NCBI GenBank assembly: GCA_004431415.1
Contig: QPMI01000193.1
Span: forward strand, 62,001 to 126,000
Reading direction: 5' to 3'
Source of the DNA: Cyanophora paradoxa
Lineage: Eukaryota > Glaucocystophyceae > Cyanophorales > Cyanophoraceae
Length of the DNA stretch: 64,000 nucleotides
Numbering within the stretch: the stretch's first letter is position 1; every line of letters begins with the position of its first letter. Position numbers and translations under genes: made by a program. Positions 34,674 through 45,400 of this stretch are shown here, in pieces. The notes under the pieces are model-generated. The model was not told where the DNA came from. It saw only the letters and a list, made by a program, of their open reading frames with translations, and did no database searches.

Positions 34674-35835
34674 CTAGTAGCTATAGCCTAAAAGTACTTG
34701 GGGAATTATAACGTTAACCGTTCGTCGCGCGGCGTTTCGGTTTTGCACCCTAGGCCTGCCATATATATATTTGCATGCAAATTGATCCAATGTGAATTGC
34801 ATCTAAATTTGCATGCATAATGTAAGTTCACTCTGAATCTTCGCGTCATGATGAAAAACAACCGATGTCGATCAAAGCCCTAATTTTAGGCGCAGTTTAA
34901 TTAGATGTATAGAATCGAAAAGGTTGATATAAATATTTGCGTGAAGTATATTTTAGTATAGTGTATACATATATGCAGCAAAATATTAAACCGGTGGCCG
35001 AAATATATGTTTACATTTTGGATGTACAGCTATAGCTATATATATATAGCTATACACGATTGCAATAAATTCTAATATTACGCTATGACCGTTGAACGTC
35101 GTGGGGGTACAGCTATATGAACCGGCAAGCTTGCGGGAAGAGAAGCGCTCGAGCTCAGCGGCTAGGCTCCGCTAGCACCGTTTCATCAACACGTCTAGCC
35201 TAGCGCTCGCTAGCGGCGCCTTTCAAGTTTATAGCTATAGCCAGGATAGCCTATAGCAGTAGCTGCGCTAGCTCGCGGCGCCTCGCGATCGCGATCGAGC
35301 TCGCGCTCGCGTCGACGTCGAGTCGATCATCGGATGCCTGCCAGGCTGCAGCTGACGGACGTATACCGTAGTACGTACGTATACGCGTCGACACTGACGA
35401 CAGCTGCAGTCGTGAATGACTCGTGATTAGGCATAGTAGTGCGTCGCGCGCGACCGTCGGACATCGACATGTCATGATGCCCGCGGTCGGCCGGCGCGCC
35501 GCGCAGTCCTAGCGATGAGAGCTCGAGAATAGGCCAGCTCGATACGCCATCGCTCACCTCGTACGCGTTCGCGCGACTTCTTCATCGGAGTTCTTCTCGC
35601 CGAGCTTGAAGCTAGCTTCGCGCTTGAAGTCGATCGACCGTCACGGCCGCGACACGGCGTACGTCCCGAGTGACGAGTCTCAACGGTCCTCGAATTTGCA
35701 AGTTGCTCGTCGAATCGAGTGCCCGCTGCATTTGCGCTGCGTGCAACGGTGATCGGATGAGCAAACGGGATTAGAATTTAGAACGGCACTGCGGCGGGCG
35801 TTGGCTGCGGGATCCCAGCTGCAGCTCGCCGCATC
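34674..35835. other. Gene-free region with A/T tracts and palindromic words
   Basis: Contains TATATA and AGCTATAGCTATATATATA-type self-complementary strings (about 35027-35052), ATTTGCATGCAAATT (34770-34784), and CG-rich six-base palindromes. Nothing codes convincingly. The last few hundred bases must hold the F-box gene promoter. Confidence 0.35.
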
Positions 35836-37418
35836 ATGGACCTCGAGCAGCCTTGGAGCCGCTCGACTTGCAGCAGAAATCCGAACGCAATGAGCAGGCT
35901 GGAGTGCACCGAACCGCCCTCGCGCCCGAGGGGGGGCCCGATCACGGGCAAGCGCCCACATGCGCCGGAGCGCGACTCCACGAGTGCGCGTGCCACACAC
36001 GCCGAGTTCTACGCGAGATACGCGAGCGCTCTGAAGGTTTGCCGCCGTCCCCCGCTGCTAAACCACACTCCCCCAATCTTGACGCACGTCGGCAGGCCAA
36101 CGGATTGCCTGCAGCCGCGCCCTCGCCTCCGGTCCTCCCGAATGGCGCGACGGTGGACGAGCCGGCGCTCTATTCCTTCGTCAGCGCGCAAGGAGGTGCG
36201 GCACGCGACCGGGGATCGATGTCCCCCGCCCGTCTCGCGCCCCGGCCGCGCCGACGCCGCCGCAGGCTACATGCGGATGTCGGCGAGCCTGTGGACGCAG
36301 GCGCGCAGCCTCTGCGTGGTCCCGCCGCCGCCGCCCGGCCAGGCCGTCGTCCCGCCGCCGCCGTGCGCGTGGGAGAGCATTAGGCTGGTGCGCCGCCCCC
36401 GCGCCAACTGCTCGCCAGGCATTGCTGCTGACGCCGTGCCCCCCCCCCCTCCTCCCCCCCCCCTCCCCCCCCCCCCTCCCTCCCCTCTCCTCCCTGCCCT
36501 ACCCCTGCCGGCAGGTCTACCAGATCCGCCTGCTGCCCTACGAACTGATCGCGGGGAGGGCGACCTGGACGGACCGACCCGCAAGCGGAGGCGCGCCGGC
36601 CGCCCCCGCCGCCGCCCCCGCCGCCGCCCCGCCGCGGCTCGCCGCCGCGGCTGACGCGGGGCGGGCGGGCAGGCGGGAGGAGGCGGTGCGGGCGCTGGTG
36701 GCGGAGCTGGCGGGATCGGACGGGGACGAGAGCTGCGACAGCGACCTCGACTCGGGCTCGGACGGCGACGCCGCCTCCGACGCCGCCGCCCCCGACGACG
36801 ACGACGACTCGGACGCCGAGCTCGAGGCGAGGGCCGACCCGCCCTCGCCCCGCGGGCCCTCCGCCCCTCTAGCGGCGCCTCCAGCCGCGCCGCCACTCCC
36901 GCCCGGCCGCAGCGCCCCGCCGACCTCTACTCGGGCCCCCCCTCGGGGCCCCGGGCCCTCCGCCTCTTCGCCGCCCCGGCCGCGACGGGGGCGGCGTACC
37001 CGGCGCTCCCCGCGGGGCTCGTGGCGCGCGTGCTGGTCTGCCTCTGCGCCAAGGGCGTGGCCCTCCCCGAGCTCCTCGCCCTCCGCCTCGTCTCCCCCGT
37101 CTGGCGCGCCGCCGTCGACGCCGCGCCCCCCTCCTCCCTCGCCCGCCTCCCCCTCCCGGCGCTCGCCCTGCCCGCCGGCCCCGCCCCCGCCCTCTACTCC
37201 GCCCTGAACCGGGCGGCCGTGGGCGGCTCGGGGCAGCGTGCTACGCGCTGGCCGAGGCCTTCTGCGGGGGCCTGCTCGGGCTGCCCCGGGACGCGCGCCG
37301 GGCGACGGGCCTCGCGATGCGCGCCGCCCAGCTCGGGCACGCCCCCGGCGCCCAGCTCGCCTCCCGCCTCTCCCGCGCCCTCCCCGCCGACGGCCCCGGC
37401 CACCCCGGCTCCGCGTGA
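35836..37418 (+). CDS. F-box-like protein with C-terminal Sel1-like repeat
   Basis: The start MDLEQPWSRSTCSRNPNAMS is the most upstream Met in frame; MSRLECTEPP at 35890 is an alternative. Exons join as HAEFYARYASALK, ANGLPAAAPSPPVLPNGATV, GYMRMSASLWTQARSLCVV, CAWESIRL and VYQIRLLPYELIAG. An acidic segment follows (SCDSDLDSGSDGDAASD). Then comes the F-box-like LPAGLVARVLVCL with LPELLALRLVSPVWRAAVD. A 59-nt GC-AG intron (37178-37236) joins LALPA to ACYALAEAFCGGLLGLPRDA and RRATGLAMRAAQLGHAPGAQ, which matches a Sel1 repeat. TGA is at 37416-37418. By family, F-box proteins recruit substrates to SCF ubiquitin ligases, and F-box/Sel1 pairing is known in plants and algae. The substrate is unknown. 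Confidence 0.75.
37178..37236 (+). other. GC-AG intron proven by reading frame
   Basis: Begins GCCCCGCCCCCGCC, contains CTGAAC and ends GGGGCAG. Its 59-nt length is needed to join the F-box frame to the Sel1 frame; without removal the Sel1 repeat is out of frame. Confidence 0.75.
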
Positions 37419-38340
37419 GACCTCCCCGCTTCGCGTGGGGAGGGGAGCAACCGCCTCCTTCCTGCCTTGCCGCTCCTACCCGAGCGAATTTGTTTTTGAG
37501 GCTTCCCCGCATCAGGGTTCTTTGAGGGCGCTCTCCGCGCCCATCATACCTGTGTTTGGTTCCGGGCCCGGGGCGCGATGCTCTTGTGTTACTCATCTTA
37601 GCTTTCTACCCCCGGCCTCATGCTCAGTTCGTAGCACTGCCCGCTTCTATGAACATAGGGTAGTAGCAGTATTACTTTTAGTTTTTTTCACCTTATAATT
37701 AATGCTAGGATAGTCTGAGAGCGCTCCCCGGCTAGTTCGATTGAATCTACGCGCGCTCATCTGAGTGTTTTTCTATTTTTCTAGCCTAGATGATGGACCT
37801 TGGTGTTTCTTATGACGTGCCTCCAGATCTACAGGCATACGTCCGCCTGCTACATTTCAACAGCTGCGACCCTTTCTCTGGTCGTTTAAATTCCGATGGA
37901 TGAAGCTAGCGAGACATAGGACCTTTTTTCTTTCCATATACCAGAGGTGTGTGTACGCCATGCATTGATATATACCTTCATGCATAGGACTGCCTTAATG
38001 CATAGGACTGCTCGTCCGACGGTCATCTGTGCATGAGATTCCCCCTTTTTCCATGCCATGCATATGATACACGTGTACATGACTGCTTACTTCAGTTAAC
38101 GGGATGTTTTCGGTCTTTTTCGACTGCAGTTACCTACTATATAGCTAGCTTAACATATAGGCTAACATTATTGATCATTGAATATGCTAATTATAATCAT
38201 CTGCGTAGCCCACCTGCACATGATGCACACGCTTCCGAAATTCACATGCCATGATGTACCGTACACTGCGTACAGTTGTACAAAGTTAAGCAAATAATTT
38301 GAATCAAATAAATCCAGATTCGAAATCGAGTCATTGAATT
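37419..38340. other. AT-rich intergenic region
   Basis: About 920 bp of lower-GC DNA after the F-box gene. No gene, RNA or clear repeat is found. It ends at the breakpoint of the EXO5-derived fragment. Confidence 0.4.
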
Positions 38341-38820
38341 CGAATGTGAGTGAGAGGGGTACGAGGGCGAGGGCGTTGGGGGCGGCGGCGGAGAGGGCGG
38401 CGAGGTCGGGCGGGGCGGGCGCGAGGCCGCCCGCCAGCGCGTGCGCCCGCAGCGCCGGCCCCAGCGGCGCCTGCGCCCGCCGGCTCGGCGCGGCGCGGGG
38501 CACGGGGATCGTGCGGGGGTACGGGGCGCCGGCGCACGCCCCGCCCCCGCCCCGGTCGGCCCCTCCACCGGCCCCCGCCCCGGCCCCCCGCGCCGGCGTT
38601 CGCCCCTTGCCGGCCCCCGCCCCGGTCGGCCCCTCCACCGGATGGGGCGCCGGCGCCGCCGGCCCCGCCCCGGACTCCGCCGTGGAGGCCGCATCGGCTG
38701 TACCCCCACCGACGTCCAGCTCAATGACCTCGGGTGCCGGTCGCCTCCCCGAGCCCGCCGCGCCGCCGCCACTAGCTCCAGGCCCCGCCTCCGCCTCCGC
38801 CCTCGAGCTCGGCCTGCTCG
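38341..38820 (-). pseudogene. EXO5-derived pseudogene fragment (inverted)
   Basis: Minus-strand reading gives ELDVGGGTADAAST-like, HPVEGPTGAGAGKGR and APLGPALRAHALAGGLAPAP with DLAALSAAAPNALALVPLS. These match the central part of the EXO5 gene at about 49180-49625 (+). Similarity stops abruptly at 38341, next to AT-rich DNA, in the middle of an EXO5 exon. The nuclease domain and the Fe-S cysteine exon are absent. Within it, a GGCCCCTCCACCGG-containing unit is repeated. It is a gene fragment and cannot encode a working nuclease. Confidence 0.75.
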
Positions 38821-39109
38821 CCCTTCGCGGTCAGAATGGCGGCCGCGGACCAGAATTGCGGGCCGTGGCCCGTATGCCGTGAGGGTTAAAATTGGCCATG
38901 GGCCCGCGCCGGGCATGCGCATGCGCAGCAGCTGCGCGGCCCCCGGCGGGGCGCTTGGTGCGCACGGACGCACCTTGATCCCAAGGCTCCTAGGCCTGCT
39001 GCAGCTGTAGCCTGTAGAATTCAACAACAGCGCCAGCGTCAGCGTACGACGGTCGGCCATGGCTCTGTTGTTGTATCAGCGGTACGGACGCGGGGCCGGC
39101 CCGCGGGGG

Positions 39110-39637
39110 GCGCGGGCGGCGCACCTCGATGTCGATACGCGGCAGCTCCGCTGTCTGTTACGCGAACGCAAAAGCACGAGCGCGGCAGAAGCGTGAGGGA
39201 GGTGCACCGGCGAACTTAAATTTGCTTCCACGCGCGCGCATCGTGCGCGCCTGGCGCATCGGCGGCCGCGCCGCACCTAGCCTTCTCCTGTCCAGCATGC
39301 ATATGCCGCGGAAGCGCTCGCCGGCGCCAGTCAGGCCGCTGGGCGCTTCCGGGAGAGGCGCCGCATCTTGATGCGCTCGGCGCGCTCAGCCTCGGCCTGC
39401 TGGTGCGGGGGAAGCTGCTCGGCGATGCGGTTCATTTCGGCGACGTGCGAGTGAACTGTCTTGCGTAGGCGGAGGTGCTTAGAGTCTTTGCGGTACGTGG
39501 CATTGCGTTGTACCCGTACGGCGAAGTGGCGCCCGTTCAGAAATTAAATGCGGCGCGGTGCCCGCCGCCGCGCGTACGCGTCAGCGCTGGACTCTATAAT
39601 GGCGAGCGCGCCAGCAGCCAAAGCCAGGGATCGCGCC
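39110..39637 (-). pseudogene. Decayed inverted copy of the 5' part of the dehydrogenase-fusion gene
   Basis: Minus-strand sequence matches plus 50507-51020. Coding is recognisable as TYRKDSKHLRLRKTVHSHVA then EMNRIAEQLPPHQQAEAERA and ERIK. Two splice sites used at the 50-kb locus are broken: the donor AAG-GT is AAG-AT here, so translation runs into a stop (RRLSRKRPAA-stop, TGA at 39331-39333), and the upstream GCTGCAG acceptor is replaced by GCCGCAT. Near the start of the reading frame this copy also lacks about 7 nt present at 50 kb. The frame upstream (APRAAVALAGRAL-like, to about 39786) is open but of unknown meaning. Confidence 0.6.
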
Positions 39638-40176
39638 GTGTTCCAGCACCAGCGGTCCAGCGCCCGCCCCGCCAGCGCCACGGCCGCGCGGGGCTTTTGC
39701 TTTTTTGGTACCGGTATAGACACATGAATCTTGAACTGCGCCACGTACGCGTGGGGCCCGCCGACGGCATCCTCCGCAGCGATCACATACGTAATATACG
39801 TACGCTAGCCCAACAACGTGAACTCCTGGCCGCGGCGCGAGACTTGCATGTGCTCAGCTTAGAAGACCCGAGTGAAACGCTCCAGCCCGCTAAGAGATCG
39901 GCAGTCAGATAGGGCTTGAAAAGTTACAGTCTTTTTCTTTTCTAAGAAGGAACGTACAGCACAGAATACAACACGGCAAGCACAAATTACACTCACGTCC
40001 TGCCCGCCAAGACGAACGCAAAGACCCGAGAAGCTACCCAAACCGCTAACCCAGACCCATCCGACCCGTGAGGGCAGGCTCTACAAGGAGGAAGTTCAAA
40101 ACTTGGTTTTCGACGATGATGTTGCTCCGCAAGAACGTGTCCGTGCCGTGTCGAACATCAGGCGAGGGCGAGATGC

Positions 40177-40832
40177 TTAGATCTTGCGCTTGACCTCGAC
40201 CGAGACAACGGGCTGCGCGCAGAACTGGATCAGCCGACGCCAGGGGCGCAGGACTAGGCAGCGATCAAGCGATCGGACCTTGACATTGTTCAGGTCAGAG
40301 AGATCGAAGTCGGCCTTGGCGATGACGATGGTCTGCGGGAGCCGGCAACGGTCAGTCACTCCGATCGGCGGCGAAAACACGCGCGGCGGCGCTTAAGACA
40401 GTCGAAAGAGCTTGTATGATCATTAAATGCCCCGGATCGTACGTCGGGACAGCTCGGGGAGGGTGGCGGGAAGGCCGGCGAACCTTATCGTCGAGGGCGA
40501 ACTCCTTGGTGGCGCGGGCGGACATGACGCCCTGGCCAGGCTTGCCGGACTTCGCATCAACTGCGAATGACGGATCGGATCGGTAAGTAACGTTCGAATC
40601 GTCCCGCGGATCGGACGAGGCCGGCCGGCGTCGGGAAACCCCGAGGAACGCACCAGCGGTGGCGTACTGGAAGGAGACGTCCTTCGGAAGACGAAAGACG
40701 ATCGCAGAAGAAGGGATCGGGGTCAGAGTTGGCGGGAGCCGGCGGGAGGGCGCAGAGCCTCGCGGCGGCCTGCCGCGGGCGTCGGGGGCGCACCACGCCG
40801 AGGTTGGTGTTGAGGAGGCCCTGGAGCGACAT
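40177..40832 (-). CDS. Small unrecognised protein, about 98 residues after splicing
   Basis: On the minus strand, exon 1 is MSLQGLLNTNLG. A GTGGTGCG intron ends TTCCGAAG and joins DVSFQYATA. A second intron (GTGCGTTC...TTCGCAG) joins VDAKSGKPGQGVMSARATKE and FALDDK. A third joins TIVIAKADFDLSDLNNVKVR, then SLDRCLVLRPWRRLIQFCAQ and PVVSVEVKRKI, with TAA at 40177-40179. The joins keep a single open frame, and the exons have normal amino-acid composition unlike the shadow frames. I cannot name the family. No signal peptide or membrane span. Confidence 0.7.
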
Positions 40833-42442
40833 GATGGCGAGCGGGGGGAGGGCGGGTGGAACTGGTGATGCGAAAGTCCGGTTCTCCGAATGAAGCCCAA
40901 TCAAGCCGGGTCCGCTTTTATACCCCTCTGAGAGTGTTGCGTACTAGCACGGCCCTGCGGAAGCAGCACCCCCCCTTGGGCATTTGGGCGCCGATCCAGG
41001 CCGCGCCCGCGCCGGCGTCCCCAAGCCCGCCACCCCAGCCATGTACGCGCGCTCCGAACGCGCCGCCCGACCCGATCATCGTCCCGCTCGCCCTCTGCTA
41101 CGATCTCCGGCTAGTTCGGCCGGCAGACGAGTTTCAGCTTTGTCATATGTGCTCGCTTGTGACGAGCTTCCTCGTGCCGGGCCCGCCGGATCGGTCGCGG
41201 CGAGGTCAAGCCTTCCCCCGTTCAGCACGACCGTAGATGAACGGCCGCTCGATCGTCGCGTCTCAGCGTGTCCTGGCGACATTTAACTTAACGTACTTCA
41301 CTTTGAATGCATCTCCAAGCCCCTCGCACGCCCGCCAAGGCGCTAGCGTTCACAAGCGCCCGACCCGGCCCTGCTCTCTCGGTACGCCGCTCCAAGCTTG
41401 CTCGCACGCATTATGCTTGTTAAAAGATACTTTTAATCACTTTTCTACTTGCCGATCATTCGTCCGCAGCGCCCTTGAATCGGAGATCACCGGTGCACGT
41501 GCACGTGCCACGGTACCGGTCGGGTCGGGACTCGGGAGCGGCGGGAGGCCCAGCTTGCCGCGAGCTCGAGCATACGCCGGTCACCGGGTACGCGCCCCGT
41601 TTCAACCACGTGGTTGCTTTGGCAGGTAACGTGAGTGACGCGTGAGTGACGGGCTTGGCACTGCGGCAGGTACTCGGTGCCACGTGCCACGGTGCACGGT
41701 TTTGCTGCATAAGCCCCCTGCCTACTAGGCTACGCTTGTCTATTGTACGGTATTTGCTTGCCCCTAGGCCTAGTGTTTTTGCTTGCTTAGGCCTTCAAGT
41801 GCAGCCGCATGCGCAGCAGTTTTGCCGCAGTGCTGCTTTGTCGAGAACCTGTGCACGTGCACGTGCATGAATGTATTAGAATGTGGACTTCGATAGGGTC
41901 TGGCCCAGTGGCTATAGACGCTGCAGGTTTGAGCAGCACAGCCGCTGAGCTCGCCGAGCCTCAGCCTGCCGGCGCCAGTCTGGCAAGCTAGCAAGCTATA
42001 ACTCAAGCTCGAGCAGTTGCATTGGGGCCCCCAATTTGGGGGCCGAGCCTTGCGACCAAAAAGATCTAGACGGCGACTCGGCGACCCTCGGAGCTCCGGA
42101 CCGGATCCGATCCGAATATCCGACTCGGCGATGATAATTATAATTATGATGATCATGAGGGGATCGACGTCCGTCGGAGCAGGGGGCGAGCGGGACGATA
42201 ATCGGGTCGCGGCGCGCTCGGAGCGCGCAGCCGCGGCTGGGGCCTCGCGCGGCGGGCGGCGGCGGGGCCCCCGGAAATCTGCCTCCCATCCCTTCGAACT
42301 CTTCTGCGTTCGAATTCGCTCCTGCCACGTCCCGCGCTCCGCCGTCCCCGGTCGACCCCGCCTCGCGCGCAGCCCCACTCAGACGGCACACGCGAACGGG
42401 CCTTGCGCTTAATTATGAGCTGTACAGCGTGGCGGGAGAGGG
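40833..42442. other. Intergenic region with an inverted repeat pair
   Basis: About 1.6 kb with no supported gene. About 41037-41100 and 42175-42245 are imperfect inverted copies (both carry GAGCGGGACGAT.ATCGGGTCG in one orientation). There are also GTGCACGTGCACGTG runs near 41492 and 41850, and an ATAATTATAATTATGATGAT stretch near 42130. Confidence 0.45.
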
Positions 42443-45400
42443 TCAGAGGGACGTCGGCAGGCCCGGCTCGCCGCACAGCAGCCCGACGATCGCCTCCCAC
42501 TCAGAGAACTGGGGGTGAGGCATCAGTGACGCCCGGTCACCAGGGCGCGGGCGTGCGCGGACCTTGATGTTGCTGCTGAACTCGAGGGAGACGCAGTCCT
42601 TCCCGCGGGACTGGTAGTACCCCGTCCAGAACGACAGGAGCTCCCTGCGCGCGCCGAACATGAGGCGGGGGTTCGTCGTTCGTCGCAATGCTCGCCCGGG
42701 GGGGGGGGGGGGGGGGGGGGGGGGTACCGGAAGTTGGAGCAGACGGAGCCCGGGCGCCCGCGCTCCTCCTCGAGCACGCGCAGCGCCTGGGGCCGGCCTC
42801 AGGGGCCCGCGGGGGCCCGCGGGCGGGCGGGGTGCGCGGTCGCACCGCGATGTACTGGGGGAGGAGGCCCTGGGCGTTGGCGAGCATGAGGAGGAGGAGG
42901 GCCGAGTTGAGGCAGCAGACGTCTGCCGGGGGCGGGGGCGGGTCGGCAGGGGAGCGGGGGGGGGGGGGGGGGGGGGGGGGGGGCGGGAGGGCGCCGCGCA
43001 CTGTCCTGGTTGATGTCGCGGAGGGAGACGACGCTCATGAGGTCCCGCAGCAGCAGCAGCGCCGACCGGTCGAGGAAGCGCGTCAGCCGGCACCTGCGCC
43101 CCGGCCCCTCAGAGTGGGCTGCGAGGCACGCCGGGAGCAGCGGGGGGCGCGGCCGCACCGCTCGAAGGAGAGGTCGGGGGAGGCGCCAGAGGGCGGCAGC
43201 GCGCGGCAGCAGACGGGGCTCGCGGCAGCGGGGGGGACGCAGGGCGACTGCGCGGGGGTACCGGTTAGTCGACCAGGGGGAAGTTCGGGCGGGGCGGGGC
43301 GAGTGGCGCACGTGCGGGGCGCAGAGGTCGAGGGGAGAGGGGGAAGAGGGGGCGGGGGCGGGGGCGCGCGAGGGGAAGGGGGGAGGGAAGAGGGGCGGGG
43401 GCGGGGCCCGAGGCGCGGAAGCAGTAGGAGGTGGAGGGGCCGGGGGGAGGAGGAGGACGCCCCGGGGCTCCGCAGCGCGGCGGCGAGGGGGGCAGGAGGA
43501 GGGGCGGACGGGGACTCTGCGGGGGGCGCACGCGTGATCACCGGGTCGAGCAGGGCCGGGGCTCAGGCGCCGCGCACGGGGCTGGTACAGGGCGGCGGAG
43601 TCGGAGCGGAAGTGGTACCTGCAGCCGGCCGTGAGCCCATGGGGGCTGAAGGAGGGACGGGCGGGGGGCGCGCGGGACGGGCGCACAGGGAGAGCAGCGC
43701 GGAGCGGAGGAAGACGTTCGAGTCGACCTGCGCGCAGGGGCGCGCGCGCGAGCGGGGCGTGAGGGGCGGGGCGCGGGGCGGGGCCGGCGTGCGGGCCCCG
43801 CGGGGGCCGGGCGGGCCGGGGCGGGCGGACGAGGTTGGCGACGGCGGCGCGCATGAAGGCCTCGAAGCGCTCGCCCTCCAGCAGCCCGTCCAGCATCTCG
43901 TACGCCTGTGCGGAGGGGGCGCGGCCTCGTCGGCGCCGGGGCCACGCGCGAGGGGCCCGCCGGGGCTGCGCTAGCACTCCCGCCCCAGAGGGGCCCAGCG
44001 GAAGGCGCGGGGGCGGGCGGGGGGCGGGGCGCACGTCGCGGTTGAACTTGACGAGCTCGCCGAGGAGGTCGAAGGCGGCCTGCAGGGCCCCCGCCGTGCG
44101 GAAGCCCCCCGCCGTCACCTCCCCCACCAGCCGCTGCCCACCGTCAGGAGGGGCCGCGCCGAGGAGCGGGGCGGGGCGGGGCGGGGCGGACCTCCATGAG
44201 GCCGGAGCGAGCGACGAAGAGCTGGTCGCGGGGCGGGGCGCCCCGCAGGAAGGACTCCAGGCAGGACGCCAGCCAGAAGCTGGCCCCGCCGGGGTCAGGG
44301 CGGGGAGGAGGCAGGCGGGGGGCGAGCCCGAAGCACCGGTAGCTCGAGTCGTCGGGCTCGCGGAAGAGCACGCCGAGCATCTTCGTGAGGAGCCCGGGGG
44401 CCGGCGCCCGCCCCCGGCCCCGGCCCCGCCCGCCGGCGAGGCGGCGGCGAGGCCCCGATCGCGGCGGGGCCGCCCGGCGACGCGGCCGGCCGCGGGCGGG
44501 GCGGCTCCGGCGGGGAGGCCTCCGCGGGGGGCGCCCTGAAGGCCGACCCGCTGGCGATCGCGGCGCGCTCCGAAGGCGAGAGGAGGAGCCTGCGCCGGCG
44601 TCGGCGGGGGTGGGGGGCGGGGAAGCGGCGGGGGCGGGGCACCGCTTGTTGCACTGAGCCTGCCAGTCGGCGTCTCGGTCGCCTGGGCGGGGCGAGGTGA
44701 GCGGGGCGGGGGTGTACGGAGACCGACGGGAGGGGGCCGGGCACAGAAGTTGTGGACGACGCGGAGGAACTGGACCTTGACCGCCGACTCCGGGTTGCAC
44801 TCGCAGCTGCGCGGCCCGCCGGCCCCTCGTCGGGGGGCGCGCGGCCGCACGCTGCGGGGGCGGGGGCGGACGCGGGGCCGTGGGGGGCGTGGAAGGGGTG
44901 CCTGTGCCCCCGAGGCTCGGGCTTGCCCCAGGGGAGCCGGTCCACGACCTTCTCCAGGGCCCGCACCAGCCCCGCCCGCCCCACCGCCTCCTGCCCGCCC
45001 CCGCCGCCCGTGAGCGGCGGCCCGGGGCCGGGGGCCCGGAGGCGGCGGCCTCGTACACGGACCTGCACGGCGGCCTTGCGGCGGCCGCCGAGGAGGGTGC
45101 ACAGCACGAAGAGGACCTCCCCTTGGTGCGCCCCCACCGTCAGCGCCTGCGCCCCGTCAGACGGGAAAGGAAAGGAAAGGAAAGGAAAGGGGATGAATGG
45201 AAAGGAAAGGAAGGAAAGGAAAGGAAGGAAAGGAAAGGAAAGGAAAGGAAAGGAAAGGAAAGGAAAGGAAAGGGGCGGGAAGGCGCGGGCCTTGATGTTG
45301 AGGGGAAGGGCGGCGGCGTCGCCCCGGGAGAGCGTCTCCAGCACCGCCGCCAGGTTCGAGAGGATGCGCTTTGGCAAAGCGGCTCAGAGCCCGCCCCGGG

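Noticed and set aside
32350-35835. Possible hidden novel system in the AT-rich island
   Set aside because: Apart from the three small transposon candidates no coding exon, RNA fold or regular spacer-repeat structure could be found.
39544-39786. Minus frame MIAAEDAVGGPHAYVAQFKI as a separate gene
   Set aside because: Open and gene-like in part, but it continues into the decayed copy without a valid splice acceptor; recorded only with the pseudogene.
41490-41880. GTGCACGTGCACGTG strings as an E-box regulatory array
   Set aside because: Only two short occurrences far from any supported start codon; likely chance in CpG-rich palindromic DNA.
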